From assembly GCA_002964805.2 (NCBI GenBank), contig PUDQ02000079.1, positions 248,001 to 312,000 of the forward strand: a stretch of DNA of 64,000 nt, in the 5' to 3' direction. Made by a program: the position numbers and the translations under genes. Below the pieces are notes generated by a model that was given only the letters and a program-made list of their open reading frames with translations, was not told where the DNA came from and made no database searches. Origin of the DNA: Trametes villosa (taxonomy: Eukaryota; Basidiomycota; Agaricomycetes; Polyporales; Polyporaceae). Every line of letters starts with the position of its first letter. Within the stretch, counting starts at the first letter, position 1. Shown here piece by piece: positions 11,847 to 24,000 of the stretch.

Positions 11847-12297
11847 CCCCCCGGGCTTGGCCGTTTGTAACTTCGGACTCTGGCTCGGTGACACGACGAG
11901 TGTTGTATCTTGGATCTCCATCGCATTGCTATGTCTTGTTTCTCTTACTGGTCGCTGGGCTCTCGCTGGTCTGTACACATGTTTTATATCTCACCTATCA
12001 TACCGTATCTGTAGTGTTCCTCGTCCTCTCATCCCATTCAGTTTGCTCTACTCCTCCGCCCTGATGACCGTATGTCGTGTTCTGCGCGTGGCACCGAGAT
12101 CGACCTGGATCTCCTTTCCGAAATTCTCGGAGTCAGGCGCCGTCTGCATGAGGCATCGACATGGCTCGAAATGACTCGCGCTATACTTCTGCTAACGGCA
12201 TTCCCTCCATCCACGCTGACCACTAGCTGGGATCTGTCAAACAGCCCTCTTCAGCCCTCTGCCTGCACGACGCCAGCGGGGAACGAGTGCCCGCAAA
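11847..12297. other. Intergenic region, CTI6-like 3' side and ILV1 promoter
   Basis: About 450 bp between two genes on the same strand. It is CT-rich towards 12200-12290. I looked for an extra upstream exon that could give threonine deaminase a mitochondrial presequence and found no convincing one. Confidence 0.5.
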
Positions 12298-14301
12298 ATG
12301 TCGGCGACGGTCGAATACTCCTCCCACGCGCCAGAGCCGATCTCGCCCGGACCCTACCCGCGGCTCGCAACGCACACGCTCCTCCCTGATGGCACGCCCG
12401 ACTATCTCAGGCTCATCCTAACATCCAAGGTGTACGAGGTGCTCAAGGAGACGCCGCTCGTCTACTGCCCGAACCTCAGCGTGCGGCTGGGGAACCAGAT
12501 ATGGCTCAAGCGCGAGGACCTGCAGGAGGTCTTTAGCTTCAAGATCCGCGGCGCGTACAACTTCATGGCGAGCCTCTCGGACGAGGAGCGGTGGAAGGGC
12601 GTCGTCACTTGCAGCGCGGGTTAGTGTGCGTACCCTTGGACCGATGCCGCTCTCTCGCCCAGGCGCGCTCCCTCCCCCTCCGCAACATATGTATTGACAC
12701 TGGCCCGCAGGGAACCACGCGCAGGGCGTCGCGCTCTCCGGATCTCGTCTGGGCATACCCTGCACGATCGTCATGCCAAAAGCGACGCCGTCGATCAAGG
12801 TGCGCAACGTGTCCCGCCTTGGGGCGAAGGTCGTGCTCTACGGCCAGGACTTCGATGAGGCGAAGACCGAATGCGCACGGCTCGCAGCCACATACGGCCT
12901 CGTCTTTGTCCCTCCATACGACGATCCCCTTGTCATTGCCGGACAAGGCACCGTCGGCGCAGAGATCCTCAAGCAGGTCCCCAATCCCGAGACTCTGGAC
13001 GGGATCGTCGCCGGAGTCGGCGGCGGCGGGCTCGTTGCGGGAATCTCGGAATACGTCAAGCGGATAGGGTCGCCCAAAACCAAGGTCATCGGCGCGGAGA
13101 CCGTAGACGCGGACGCCATGGACCGCAGCCTGAAGAAAGGGGAAAGGGTGACCCTGCCCGAGGTGGGGCTCTTCAGCGACGGCACCGCCGTGAAGATTGT
13201 CGGGGAGGAGCCCTTCCGCATATGCAAGCGCCTCCTCGACGGGGTGGTCAAGGTTGACACCGACGAAATCTGCGCAGCCATCAAGGATGTGTTTGAGGGT
13301 ACGCAGCTAAATTTGTACGTTAAGCTTCGCCCAGTTGACACCGGGATCTCGTCACCCATAGAGACCCGCTCTATCACAGAGCCAGCGGGCGCGCTCGCAC
13401 TCGCAGGTCTGAAACGCTACATTGTCGACAACCAGCTCGTCGGCGCCGAAAAGAAGTTCGTTGCCGTCATCAGCGGGGCGAACATGAACTTCGATCGCCT
13501 GCGCTTTGTCGCCGAGCGAGCAGAGCTCGGCGAAGGCCGCGAGGCCCTGCTGAGCGTTGAGATACCAGAGAAGCCAGGAAGGTGCGTCCGGAAGTGCTGG
13601 GCGGAGCCGCGGCGGCTTCAGAACGCGGGCATGCGACAGATGTTCTAACGCTCCCGATGAATAGCTTTGTCGCCTTGCACGACATGATACACCCGCGCGC
13701 GACGACGGAGTTCGTGTACAGGTTCCACCACCCCGAGCGGGCGCAGATATTCCTGTCCTTCCAGCTCCAGACCACGAACCGTGCAAAGGAAGTGTCTGAG
13801 CTCCTCGCCGCCCTGGAGGACAAGGGCATGAAGGGTTTCGACATCAGCGATGACGAGATGGCGAAGAGTCACGCCCGGTACATGATCGGAGGGTTCAATG
13901 AGGTGCCCGACGAGCGACTCTTCCGGTTCGGTGCGTGCCTCGTGAGATGCTGCGGCCGGTCATGGGCAATGTCTAAACGTATCTCCTCCCGGCCGCCCAA
14001 TAGAGTTCCCCGAGCGCCCGGACGCCCTGCGCAGGTTCCTCAAAGGCCTCCATGCGGGGTGGAACATCTCGCTCTTCCACTACCGCAACCACGGCGCGGG
14101 TGCGTGTCGGGCTCACTCTGGTGCTTCGCCGCGGTGGCGTTCTCACTATGCCCAACCTTCCTAGATGTCGGAAAGATCCTGGCGGGCATCCAGGTGCCAC
14201 CGGCCGATACGGAGCAGTTCAGCGAATATCTGCAGAAGCTGGGCTACCCTTACGTGGAGGAGACCGAGAACGAGGTGTACAAGCGGTACCTGAAAGGATG
14301 A
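12298..14301 (+). CDS. ILV1: Biosynthetic threonine deaminase (threonine dehydratase)
   Basis: Converts L-threonine to 2-oxobutanoate and ammonia with PLP, the first committed step of isoleucine synthesis. Six exons (12298-12619, 12711-13298, 13362-13581, 13665-13930, 14004-14099, 14165-14301) encode 542 aa. The PLP lysine is K82 in [11 protein letters not shown]. The phosphate-binding glycine loop reads GVGGGGL. Two C-terminal ACT-like modules follow, one beginning [12 protein letters not shown] and one [16 protein letters not shown]; these bind isoleucine and valine in the biosynthetic enzyme and set it apart from the short catabolic form. The length suits the family. The N-terminus has no obvious mitochondrial presequence, unlike the yeast enzyme, so either targeting is weak or an upstream exon was missed. 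It is convergent with the terpene cyclase gene. Confidence 0.95.
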
Positions 14302-14932
14302 AACATGACGTGTATATACTACTACTAATCCTGCACTACGTGCTCTCGGGATACGGCGTCCGGTCCTCCCTCCGAGCGTCGTGGGCCTTGCCGCCACCGC
14401 CACCAGTCGTTGAACAGTCTTCAAGGTTACCCGCCCCCTCAGTCAGCCAGGGTCGCGCACGCTGGGAACCCGGGCGAGGCACCGCCGGGATCCACACGCC
14501 CAAGTGTCAGAGGCAAGGCAAAACGAGTGACATGATGGCAGACGTCTACAATTACATGAGGAGGGGTACACGAGCAGGGTAGGTATCTGCGTGCGACGAC
14601 GCCCGTGTATCCTGTGTCCGTATTAGTGCCGAAGCGAGCGGGTGTCCGAAGGCGAGCTAATTGGAGGAGGGGTCTACTACGATACGCGTAATAAATGAGG
14701 GTCGTGGGCGAGAGCGCGGGCTGGGGTCTGAGAGCTACCGGAAAGCAAAGCGAGAAGGACTGACGCCGATACCTGTACATCACAATATGTACATATCTAC
14801 AGCTGGCACCCCGCGAGAGGGATCACGGCGCGGGAGCGGGGACCGGAAGGGGGAGGACGGACACGGTGGAAGGAGCACGAGAGGAACGGAGAGGGGAGGG
14901 AGGGGGTGGTGTGTGTGGCAATTTGAATACAT
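14302..14932. other. Convergent intergenic region
   Basis: About 630 bp holding the 3' regions of ILV1 (plus) and the terpene cyclase gene (minus). It becomes strongly purine-rich on the plus strand from about 14810 to 14920, that is, pyrimidine-rich in the cyclase 3' flank. No coding signal. Confidence 0.5.
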
Positions 14933-16758
14933 TCAGCTGGAGACCGCCACGCCGTCGCGCTGTGCCCGCCGCCACGGCATCAGGAAGTCGCCCAGGCGGC
15001 GCGGGCTGAGGGGGCGCTGGAGGAGCGGCTTCGGCACCTCCAGTTTCGACAGTTTCGAGGACGACGCGGCTGATAGTGCGGGCGAGGGCGGCCTCGCGAT
15101 CGCGCTTTCAATAGCCTTGATAGCGAGCGCGGTGCTCAGCCCGCGGTTGCCCGCCTTCACGCCCGTGGACCCGTACTGGTAGAACCAGCAGAGATCCCAG
15201 CCGCCGTCCGCGCACTGGGCGGCGAGGAGCTTCTCCAGATCACGTGAAAACTGGATGCCGACGGTAGAGCCGGCGAGGATGCGGAAGGCGAGGTCCATGG
15301 AGTCGCCCGGGGCGCTCACGCGCTCGTGCATGCGCTCGACGAAGAGCGGGCGGAAGCGGGCGAGGACGGCGGGGTCGTTGATGCGTTGGAGGAGGCGGCT
15401 CATGAAGAAGAGGAAGCAGTCGGCGGACATGTAATATCGCGAGCCGCCGACGTACGCGCGGTGCAAGAGGACCTCGTAGACCCACTCGAGCGTCTTCGGG
15501 AGCTCGTGCCCGCGTCCGTTCTCGTAGAACAGCGAGAGAACGTTCACGCAGACGAACGGATCCATGCGTGGTCGCGTGTGGTCGAAGTACGTCTGCAGGC
15601 AGGCGTCAGTCGCTGGGCGTGGACGACACCTGATGGAAAGTGAGTCACCTGCATGATGCCGTCCGCATCGACGTATTCCAGCATCTCGTCCAAGACGGAG
15701 TTCACGAGGGCGGGGTCTGGGCGCAACACCGTCAGGGCAACCGACGTCGTGTCCATGTCGTCAGGGAACGACGCCGAAAACAAGGGTTTCCCTGCGGAGA
15801 TGGTCAGCTTCGGGATTAACGAAGTGTACAAGCCTCGCGGCTTACCGCGGAAGAAATTCCAAGTGCGGGGGCAGTTTGATGTCGTGATGAGGGATCTATC
15901 AAGGGACACCCATCAGCAGGAATTCTAAGAGCACTTGCGGAGTTGAACTCACTTGTCATTTGTCAGTTCGTAGATGATGAGCTGCGTGAAATTCTCCTCG
16001 AATACAACGCCGGCGTCAGTGGATGTCTCCAGACGACCGGCGTGCCGCCGGAGGTAGTCACGGCCACGGTGGATCGGGTCACCGAAGATGTTGCGCAGGG
16101 TCCGGAAGACGTTCTCCTGGGAGTCGAAGACCACACCGTGCATCCCGAGGGAGCGCGCGGACACGACGTTGTCCAACTTGTCGTCGACGAAGACAGTTGT
16201 CTCCGGGTCGAGGTGCATATCGGAGATGACCTTCCGGAACGCCCCCAGATGTGGTTTCCGCTCGCCTACGAGAGCAGAAGGGAAGACGCGGTCGAAGACG
16301 GAGGTCCAGTCGGAGTCGAGAGCCATGATGTATTCATAATCAGGAAGGGAGATGTTCGAGAGCGCGAGCACGGTAAGCTGTCCGTGGCTCTGCTGGCGGA
16401 GTTCGCGAATCAGAGCGAGGAACTCTTCGTTCGGCCGCAAGGAGTCGCGGGCTTGCTGGAACGCTTCTGCAATGGTAGCCGCGTCTATGTTGAACTCAGC
16501 GCTGACCCGCTCGTAGCACTCGGCTTGCGATATCCGACCCCGCTCGTATTCGAACCAGGCCAGAGACGAGAGGATCTCCTTCAGCTTCTTGGGAGGGATG
16601 GGTGTGTTCGTCTTGGACGACCAGGAGAAGAGGACGTCACCCAGGTCAAGGATGAGTGTCGTGTACCTGCGATGAGGCGAGGCCATGGGGACGCGGAGGA
16701 TGGGGGCGGCGCGGAGCGGGATGGGGTGAACGAGCGTAGGCACGGAACGAGCGACCAT
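14933..16758 (-). CDS. Bifunctional HAD phosphatase / class II terpene cyclase (drimane synthase type)
   Basis: Four minus-strand exons (16758-15953, 15895-15846, 15791-15649, 15592-14933) encode 552 aa with two domains. The N-terminal HAD-like phosphatase (about residues 30-240) shows LDLGDVLF, a SN-containing motif II, GERKPH with the motif III lysine, and FVDD (motif IV). The C-terminal part is a terpene-cyclase beta-like domain with the class II acid motif DMDTT at residues 297-301 and a QCADGGWDLCWFYQYGST block. This layout matches fungal HAD-TCbeta enzymes such as AstC and AncC, which protonate and cyclise farnesyl diphosphate to a drimanyl diphosphate and then dephosphorylate it, giving drimane sesquiterpene alcohols. 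The product here is inferred. An in-frame ATG 75 bases downstream is a possible alternative start. No P450 or other tailoring gene lies beside it. Confidence 0.85.
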
Positions 16759-19700
16759 GTCGGAAGGGGATTCTTTAAGGAGTGGACTGGGGAGGGGGAC
16801 GCCCCGGAAAATGGATTAGTGGGTGTTGTATGACGAGAAAGTCCAAGTTGATGGTGCCAGGTGGGAGATATGATTGGGACTGGTGGCCCCAAGCGTCCCG
16901 CCGAACCACGCAGAGGTCGATAACTATTCCCGGGACCCGCGCGTTCTAGATGAGAATCTGGGGGGCGATCAGATCTGGATCAAAGCACTGCGTAAGAGGA
17001 CGGGGCTAAGCTGACCGCATCAAATGCCCCCGTCTTCCCTTCGCTCGGCGGGATGGCACACCGTGGGGGACGCTTCGGAGCGTGGTTTCTGAGAAGCTCC
17101 CGAGAGCAGTCTGCGACCGGCCTGCGCGGGGCACAAACCATAACGCTATTCTCGCCCTGGGGGGACGTCTGGTGAACGCATGTTTCAGCTCGAGCGTCAC
17201 TTGCGTGGTGACGGACGGTGCTCACCGCTCGAGACTGCTCGAGGTCAAGTGCAAGCGAGGGCTTCGAGGCGACGGCGCTAGCCGATCGGCGATCAGCAGC
17301 GTTCCCGCCCGGACATAAGCCTCTGATTATTCACCAAAAGCCTCCGCTAACGGCCCGTTTGCCACGCTTGAATTTCCGCGACAAGTCGCGAGAGCTGCCG
17401 GTGCTGCTTCACGTCCTCATTCCCGCCCCGTGCGCCCCGCGCCGAGGGTAATGCGCACCCCAGATCGCCAGCACGGCGCACTTTCCGGGATCGGTGCCTC
17501 GCTGGCACCCCTCGCCTTGAGCTAGGAGCTGCTAGACTGCGCCGTCGGCCTGCACGTTGTGCGGCACGAGGCGGACCTACGTCGTGTTAATTTTATTTCA
17601 TTTACGCTTGCCATATCGAGGACCCATCTTGGGCAGATAACCGAAATTGCGCGAGTTTGCCGGCGACCCGCGCTCCCCGCCTGTCGGACTGATCGTCCAC
17701 CACTCAGCCAAAGAGCTCGCGGATCAGCCTCCTGGCCGCTGGCGCCTCCGACTCCCCGCCACCGCGCCGACCGGCCACACCATCCGCCAAAATGGCGGCG
17801 GGCAGGGCCAGGATCGTCAAGCGTATTGCGGCCGATAATCCTGCGCAGCGCGAGGAGGACGGCGGGGCTCCCACGCAGCTTTCCTGATCGTCAGCGGGCG
17901 TGCCGAGGGCGCATCTGCGTACCTAGCTCCTGCGCTCGACTTGCCTCTTGGGGAGAGATTGCGCGCGTTGGGCCGTCCGCCCCACGGTCTGTCTTCCATA
18001 CAGCCGATAGTGCTTCCCGGGCGGGGGCGGCACGCATGGTCTCAATACGAAAGGACACTGCCTGCTTCGAGCTGTCAGCCCGCAATGTGGCAGAGCGAAC
18101 GCCACACATTCACGAACCTCGAGCGGTGCCCGTCGTCTTCTGGGAACGCGCAGCGCTAGCGGGCGGCGGAGTCCACTCCCGCCGCGGGCCTGGCTGCCTT
18201 CCTGATTCCCGAGGTTCCACATCGGAAGGCGCATTCGCCTGCCCTTCCGCGAAGCGCGAATGCGTCCGCGCAGCGCTGGGATCTGACGCGTTTGGCGCAG
18301 GCGAATTCGAAAGCATCAGGCGGGCGCGGGTGCCCAAGATCTGTGCCTCAGCCCGTCGCAGCCACGCACGGGCGCGCGGAATCAGGCCGACTGCGACGGA
18401 CAGAGCGATCACCTCAACTGAACCTGAACTGAGACTGGACGTTGATGCCGTACGCCTTCGCGTCGCGGGACGGGTTTCGCACGCGCTGCTCTCGAGTCTC
18501 AGCATTCCGCAGGAGGTGCGCCCTGTGTAACCTTGTTGGATGGACAGAATGAACGAGTCCCAAATCGTCGGACTATTGAGTCGGTCACTGGTCCGATAAA
18601 GTTAGCATTTTGCAGACCTTAGGGTCATCATCGATGAACTTACTGGCGCCGGCTTCACTTCTTGGATGTTCGGCCCTGCGAAGATACACCCAAGCGGCCG
18701 CCTAGAGATTTCAACAGCGGCACCTATTGCATCGGCCTCGATGATCAAGCCGAACGCGGCCACAGGCTCGCAGGTATACACAAGAGCCCACAACGGCACC
18801 ATGAGGTTTCCGTGTGCCCAAAACCTCCGCGTTTGATAAGAGCGGCGAATCCTGCCTCGCGAAAAACATGAGCTCAGCTGGATGTGTTAGAGCGGCTAGA
18901 AAGGCCTAGTTACCAGGCAGCAAGCGGACATGACGCCCAAGACGCGTCCCGACAGCATCCGGAACCCGCGAAGTTGTTCGGCCAGCCCGGAGACGTGCAT
19001 GCCGCTCGCGACACCGACGCGGGAGGGCCACCAGGCGCGCTCCCATATCAGAATGTTCCTGAGGATCCGATGCGCTAAGGACATGCCTCGCCCCCAGCCT
19101 GCACCGTGCACTAGTCCTGCTATGTTGACGCCACAGTACAACGCTCCAGAGAGGCGCACGTAATGACACTCACCCGAGTTAGCGTCGGTGCCGACACTGG
19201 GAAGAGCATGATAAATTCTTTACGCTCCTCGTTCCTTGCCTAGATTTGGGGAAGGAACAAGGGACTGGACGTTTCCGGCAGCAGAGGCCCGGCACGTGTG
19301 TCGGGGCGACGTCTGAACGCCGCGCATAATCATGTGAGCGGTGGTTCACGCTGTTATCGATTTTAGCATAGAATGAGTGCCACGATATCGATGGTTGCTT
19401 CGCCTCGCGCGGAAGCATACGAGGGTCGTCTCGACTTCACAGGGACCAACACTTCTTGGAGGGCGGGGATGAAAGAAGCGCAACAACTTCTACAAAACTG
19501 CTCTTGGGGAGATGCAAACGGCATACAAGGCGCCTGAGGAAGAGTTTGGTATAGTGGACTTAGACACGGGGCATATCACGCACCGCATGTTAGGCACGGC
19601 ATAGCTCCGGAAGATAGCTCCGTTGACCCGCAGCGTTGGAGGAGCATGGCCTTTAAGAGCATAGAAGCCGGATGCCCGCCGTCGAGCCTGGCCGACTTTC

Positions 19701-20521
19701 ACCACAGGGCGTCGCTAACTCCAAGCCGCCGACACCATCGGGACTCGGGACCGCGTAAGGCGGGGACACTAGTCTGCGGCCTGCGCACCACGGTTAGCAC
19801 CAGATGCAACGAGAAACCTGAGGATGATAAACCTGATGATGACTTACGCCCGCCAAGAGCTGGGTCGGCCGCGAGATCGGTCATGGGCGCCACTCTTCTG
19901 GCCGCTCACATCGCAAGCGCTGGGCGTTGACTTGCGTCGCTTCAGCTGTGCTTCGAACGTCTGGCGTAGTATTCGCGTATCGCGGGATGATGTTCAGAAC
20001 ATCAACTCCCAAAGCTAGAAGAGATCGAGCCGGTGCTTAATGTCTCCCTGATCATGCAGAGCAACGCCCGCTAGTTAAGCAATTGGCATCCGCGTTGAGT
20101 CCTGACCGGGACCTGGAGCATCAGTGAGGTCACACATGGACGCCGGGCGCAGGCACAGCGGGGTGCTTTAGCATTTGCCCTGATCGCTAGCACGAGGAGT
20201 GGTCAACCAGCAACTTTGCATCAAGCTAAATACGACATAGCAGGTGGATAGGTTCGTCGATGCGGGGCGAGCGGGCCGTACAGACGGAAGGGATCGGCCG
20301 CAGTATCATTTGAAGGCGGTACAACGCGGCTTGGGCCTTCGGTGGCGAGGAGGTGCAAGGCGAGCTAGGCACCTCCGCGGCGATGCAGCAGAGCGCTAGG
20401 GTGAACCTGAGCCGAAACCAGATATGGTGCACGGTCATGTCGGCCTCGAGGTGAGGGGGAGGAGATCGAGCGTACCCATATGTACGTGTTCAGCGTGCGG
20501 GCTGGTAGACACGGCAACGAC
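16759..20521. other. Gene-poor region
   Basis: Nearly 3.8 kb without a supportable gene. The longest open frame (17559-18530, plus) begins with GTG, has an Arg/Pro/Ala-rich translation of frame-shadow type, and shows no domain. Short minus-strand stretches (19159-18896, 18802-18602 and 20438-20226) have hydrophobic, slightly protein-like translations but no joining splice pattern I can defend. No long direct or inverted repeats were evident by eye. The first 100-200 bases serve as promoter of the terpene cyclase gene. Confidence 0.55.
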
Positions 20522-20713
20522 TCAGTGCGACGACTCCTTCCCCTTCGTGAGCATGTTCTCCGCGATCACGTAGGTGGTGAAGGCGACGAGGGCGACACCG
20601 AAGCCGGGGAAGGCCTTGGAGAACATGGCGCGGCGCGAGAAGACGGGGTGCTTGCGCCAGGCCTCGCGCTTCGCCCAGGGGTCGCGGTACAGCTGGGGGT
20701 CGTGCGGGGGCAT
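20522..20713 (-). CDS. NADH:ubiquinone oxidoreductase subunit B12 (NDUFB3 homologue)
   Basis: A 63-aa single-exon protein on the minus strand. It has the compact form of the complex I accessory subunit B12: a polar start with YRDPWAKREAWRKHPVFS, then one membrane helix (GFGVALVAFTTYVIAENML) and a short charged tail. In mitochondria it sits in the membrane arm of complex I and is structural, not catalytic. The ATG at 20713 directly follows a CAG, so a 5'-UTR intron ending there is possible, or a short extra coding exon. The gene is divergent from TOP1 with 310 bp between starts. The small size is normal for the family. Confidence 0.82.
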   Translation of the reverse strand: MPPHDPQLYRDPWAKREAWRKHPVFSRRAMFSKAFPGFGVALVAFTTYVIAENMLTKGKESSH

Positions 20714-21023
20714 CTGGATATCGGCGCAGGTGAGCAGATGAACGTGGTGGCCGCGGGCAGGACGAACGGTTGATTGAGGGCGAGGACACAGTGGCACTGG
20801 CAGGTGGACTTGGGCTGTCCCCCGTCGCTTTCCGCCGCGTTCCCTGCCACACCGGCGCCTCTCCTGGCGCCGCGTGACGTGAGTTCAGGGCAGGCCCGGT
20901 GATACTTCAACAGATTGGAGCTGGCACCGTCCCCAAGCCAGCCTTTTCTTGTCTCACGTCCCTTCCTCGCTTGCCCCCTTCCACCCCCGCCTCGCCCCTC
21001 CTGCACCCCCGCTGCCCACGCCG
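20714..21023. promoter_or_regulatory. Shared divergent promoter of the NDUFB3 homologue and TOP1
   Basis: 310 bp between two divergent start codons. The TOP1-proximal 80 bases are CT-rich (20940-21020), a common leader feature in fungi. No TATA box is seen. Confidence 0.5.
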
Positions 21024-24000
21024 ATGTCTGGCGACGTCTCGATGCTCTCGGACGACGACACGCCTCTTGCCGTCAAGCCCTCTTCCTCCAGAGGCAAGCA
21101 GAACGGCCACGTTGCCCAGAATGGCAACGGACGAGTCCTGAGCGACTCCCCCATGAGCGAGGACGACGACATGCCGCTGGTGAGTGCTTGTGCAAGGGTG
21201 GCGGAGAGTGAGCAGCTTGATTGATGCCGTGCTGGACTTAGTCGCAAACCACGCGCACCAAGTCCGAGCCCATGACCCCAGACGCGCGTTTGCTGAAGCG
21301 CAAGAAGCCGGTCATGTCAGATTCCTCGAGCGAAGACGACAAGCCGCTCGCGTCTTCCCCGGCGAAGGCCAAATCTGCCGCTATCCCCATGCCCGGCGCG
21401 GCCAAACAGACGACCACCAAGGCGCCTACTGCTAACGGGAAGCGCGCGCGCACAACCAGCAAGGCGGTGGTCGAGTCCGATGAGGACGAGGACGAAGACG
21501 ACGCGCCGCTCGCGAAGCCCAAGCGCGCGGCTAACGGAAAGGCGAAGGCGAAGGGCCGACCAGCGAAGAAAGTCAAGAAGGAGGAGTCTGACTTTGACAT
21601 CGAGTCTGAAGACGGGACGCCTGTTCCAGCGAAGAAGGCACCTGCGCGCGGCAAGCGGAAGGTGAAGGAGGAAAGCGATGCCGGCGAGAGCTCGGACGAC
21701 GACAAGCCGCTCACGAAGAAGCGCGCCACCAAGGCACCAGCGGCTAAGAAGACAAAGACGAAGGGGAAGGCGGAGGCCTCCAGCGACGTCAAGCCGAAGA
21801 AGCGCGGCGCGAAGAAGGAGGACTCGGAGGACTCCAAGTCGGCGTCGAAGAAGAAGGAAGAGGAGGACGAGGACACCTACAAGTGGTGGGAGCAGCAGAA
21901 CGCGTCTCGCGACGGCTCCGTGAAGTGGACGACACTGGAGCACAACGGCGTGTACTTCCCACCCCCGTATGAACCGCTTCCGAAGCACGTCAAGATGAAG
22001 TACAACGGTGCGTGAACTTAATCACAATCCGCGTCAGTTGAAACTAAGACCCGCGTTAGGCGAACCCGTCGACTTGCCTCTCGAGTCGGAGGAGGTAGCA
22101 GGGTTCTACGGCGCGTTGATCGAGTCGCCTCACGCGCAGGACGCGACGTTCAACAAGAACTTCTTTGACGACTTCCTGAAGGTCCTGAAGAAGTACCCTC
22201 CTGTATGTCCTTCGTGTATGCGCGTGATTATATTGCATCGCTCAACGGCCGTGGTAGAGGAATGGCATCAAGATCACGAAGTTCGAGCTCTGCGACTTCA
22301 GGCCAATGTACGAGTTCTTCGAGTCGGAGAAAGAGAAGAAGAAATCGATGACTACAGCAGAGAAGAAGGCGGCCAAGGCTGCTAAGGACGAGCTCGAGGC
22401 GCCGTACACGCACTGTACCCTTGACGGCCGCAAAGAGAAGGTTGGCAACTTCCGCATTGAGCCTCCGGGCCTGTTCCGCGGGCGTGGCGATCATCCCAAG
22501 AAGGGCGCTCTCAAGGTGATTTTGTCTGGTGTGCGTTATTTGCTCGAGGCTGACGCGCCGCGTAGTTCCGTCTGCGTCCTGAGGACATCACGATCAACAT
22601 CGGCAAGGACTCGCCAGTGCCTAAACCCAATGTCCCCGGCAAGTGGAAAGATGTCGTGCACGACAACACTGTCACTTGGCTGGCGAACTGGGTGGAGAAC
22701 GTGAACGGCAACTACAAGTACGTCTTCCTGGCGGCCGGGAGTTCTCTCAAGGGCCAGAGCGACATGATGAAGTTCGAGAAGGCGCGGGAGTTGAAGGTAA
22801 GCCGTACTGGGCTGCGAAACGCGTGCGCCAGTTTAACCGGGGATATAGAAACACGTCGACCGGATCCGTGCGGACTACCAAGCCGACCTTAAGACGAAGC
22901 AGATGATGGAGCGGCAACGCGCCACAGCCATGTACTTCATCGACAAGCTCGCGCTACGTGCGGGTAACGAGAAGGGCGACGAGGAGGCGGACACCGTCGG
23001 CTGCTGTTCCCTGCGCTGCGAGCACGTCACGCTCCTCCCGCCGAACAAGCTCGTGTTCGACTTCCTGGGTAAGGACTCCATCCGTTACTACAACGAAGTC
23101 CAGGTCGACGACCGCGTGTACAAGAACATCCGGATATTCAAGGAGAACAAGGAGGACGACGACGAGCTGTTCGATCGTGTCAACGTGCGTCTCCGTCTGC
23201 TTTCATGTCCTGTACCCGTCTCATACCCTATGTTAGACCGGCGCGTTGAACAAGCACCTCGCGTCGTACATGAAGGGCCTCACCGCGAAGGTCTTCCGTA
23301 CGTTCAACGCGTCGCTCACGTTCCAGGAGCTCCTCGACCGCGGCACGCCCGAGAAGGGCACCACGCAGGAGAAGCTGAACGCGTACAACCACGCGAACCG
23401 CATGGTCGCCATCCTCTGCAACCATCAGCGTGCCGTGCCGAAGACGCACGAGCAGTCGATGACGAAGATGCGCGAGAAGGTGCGCTTCACCCTTTTGTCT
23501 CGGCTCGTCCCCCCACACGTGCGCGATATTCATCTCCGCGGACACGGCAGCTGCGCGGGCTGAAGTACGAGCGCATGAAGCTCCGGCACGCGCTCTTCGC
23601 CATCGACGCGAAGTACAAGAAGAAGAAGAAGTACACGGAGCCCGAGTCGGACCTCGACGAGGACGCGATCGACGCGCACGAGGAGCAGATGAAGGCGAAG
23701 GACCTCGAGAAGACGGAGAAGAAGTTCCAGAAGGATAACGAGAAGCTGGTCGAGGACGGGAAGAAGCCGCAGGACGAGGGCGTGCTGAAGGAGAAGCTGA
23801 AGGAGGTCGAGGCGGAGTACAAGAGGCTGAAGAAGGAGCGGGGCACGGAGAAGCACACGCTCAAGAGGGAGCGGCCGACAGAGAAGATCGAGGACGCGAT
23901 CGACAAGCTAGACGAGAAGATCAAGGCGTTCAAGCTCCAGATGGAGGACAGGGAGGCCGGAAAGGAGGTCGCGTTGAGCACGAGGTGTGTGGTCGGTGCT

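Noticed and set aside
17559..18530. 323-codon open frame on the plus strand
   Set aside because: It starts at GTG, has an Arg/Pro/Ala-rich translation of random GC-rich type, shows no domain, and has no good ATG.
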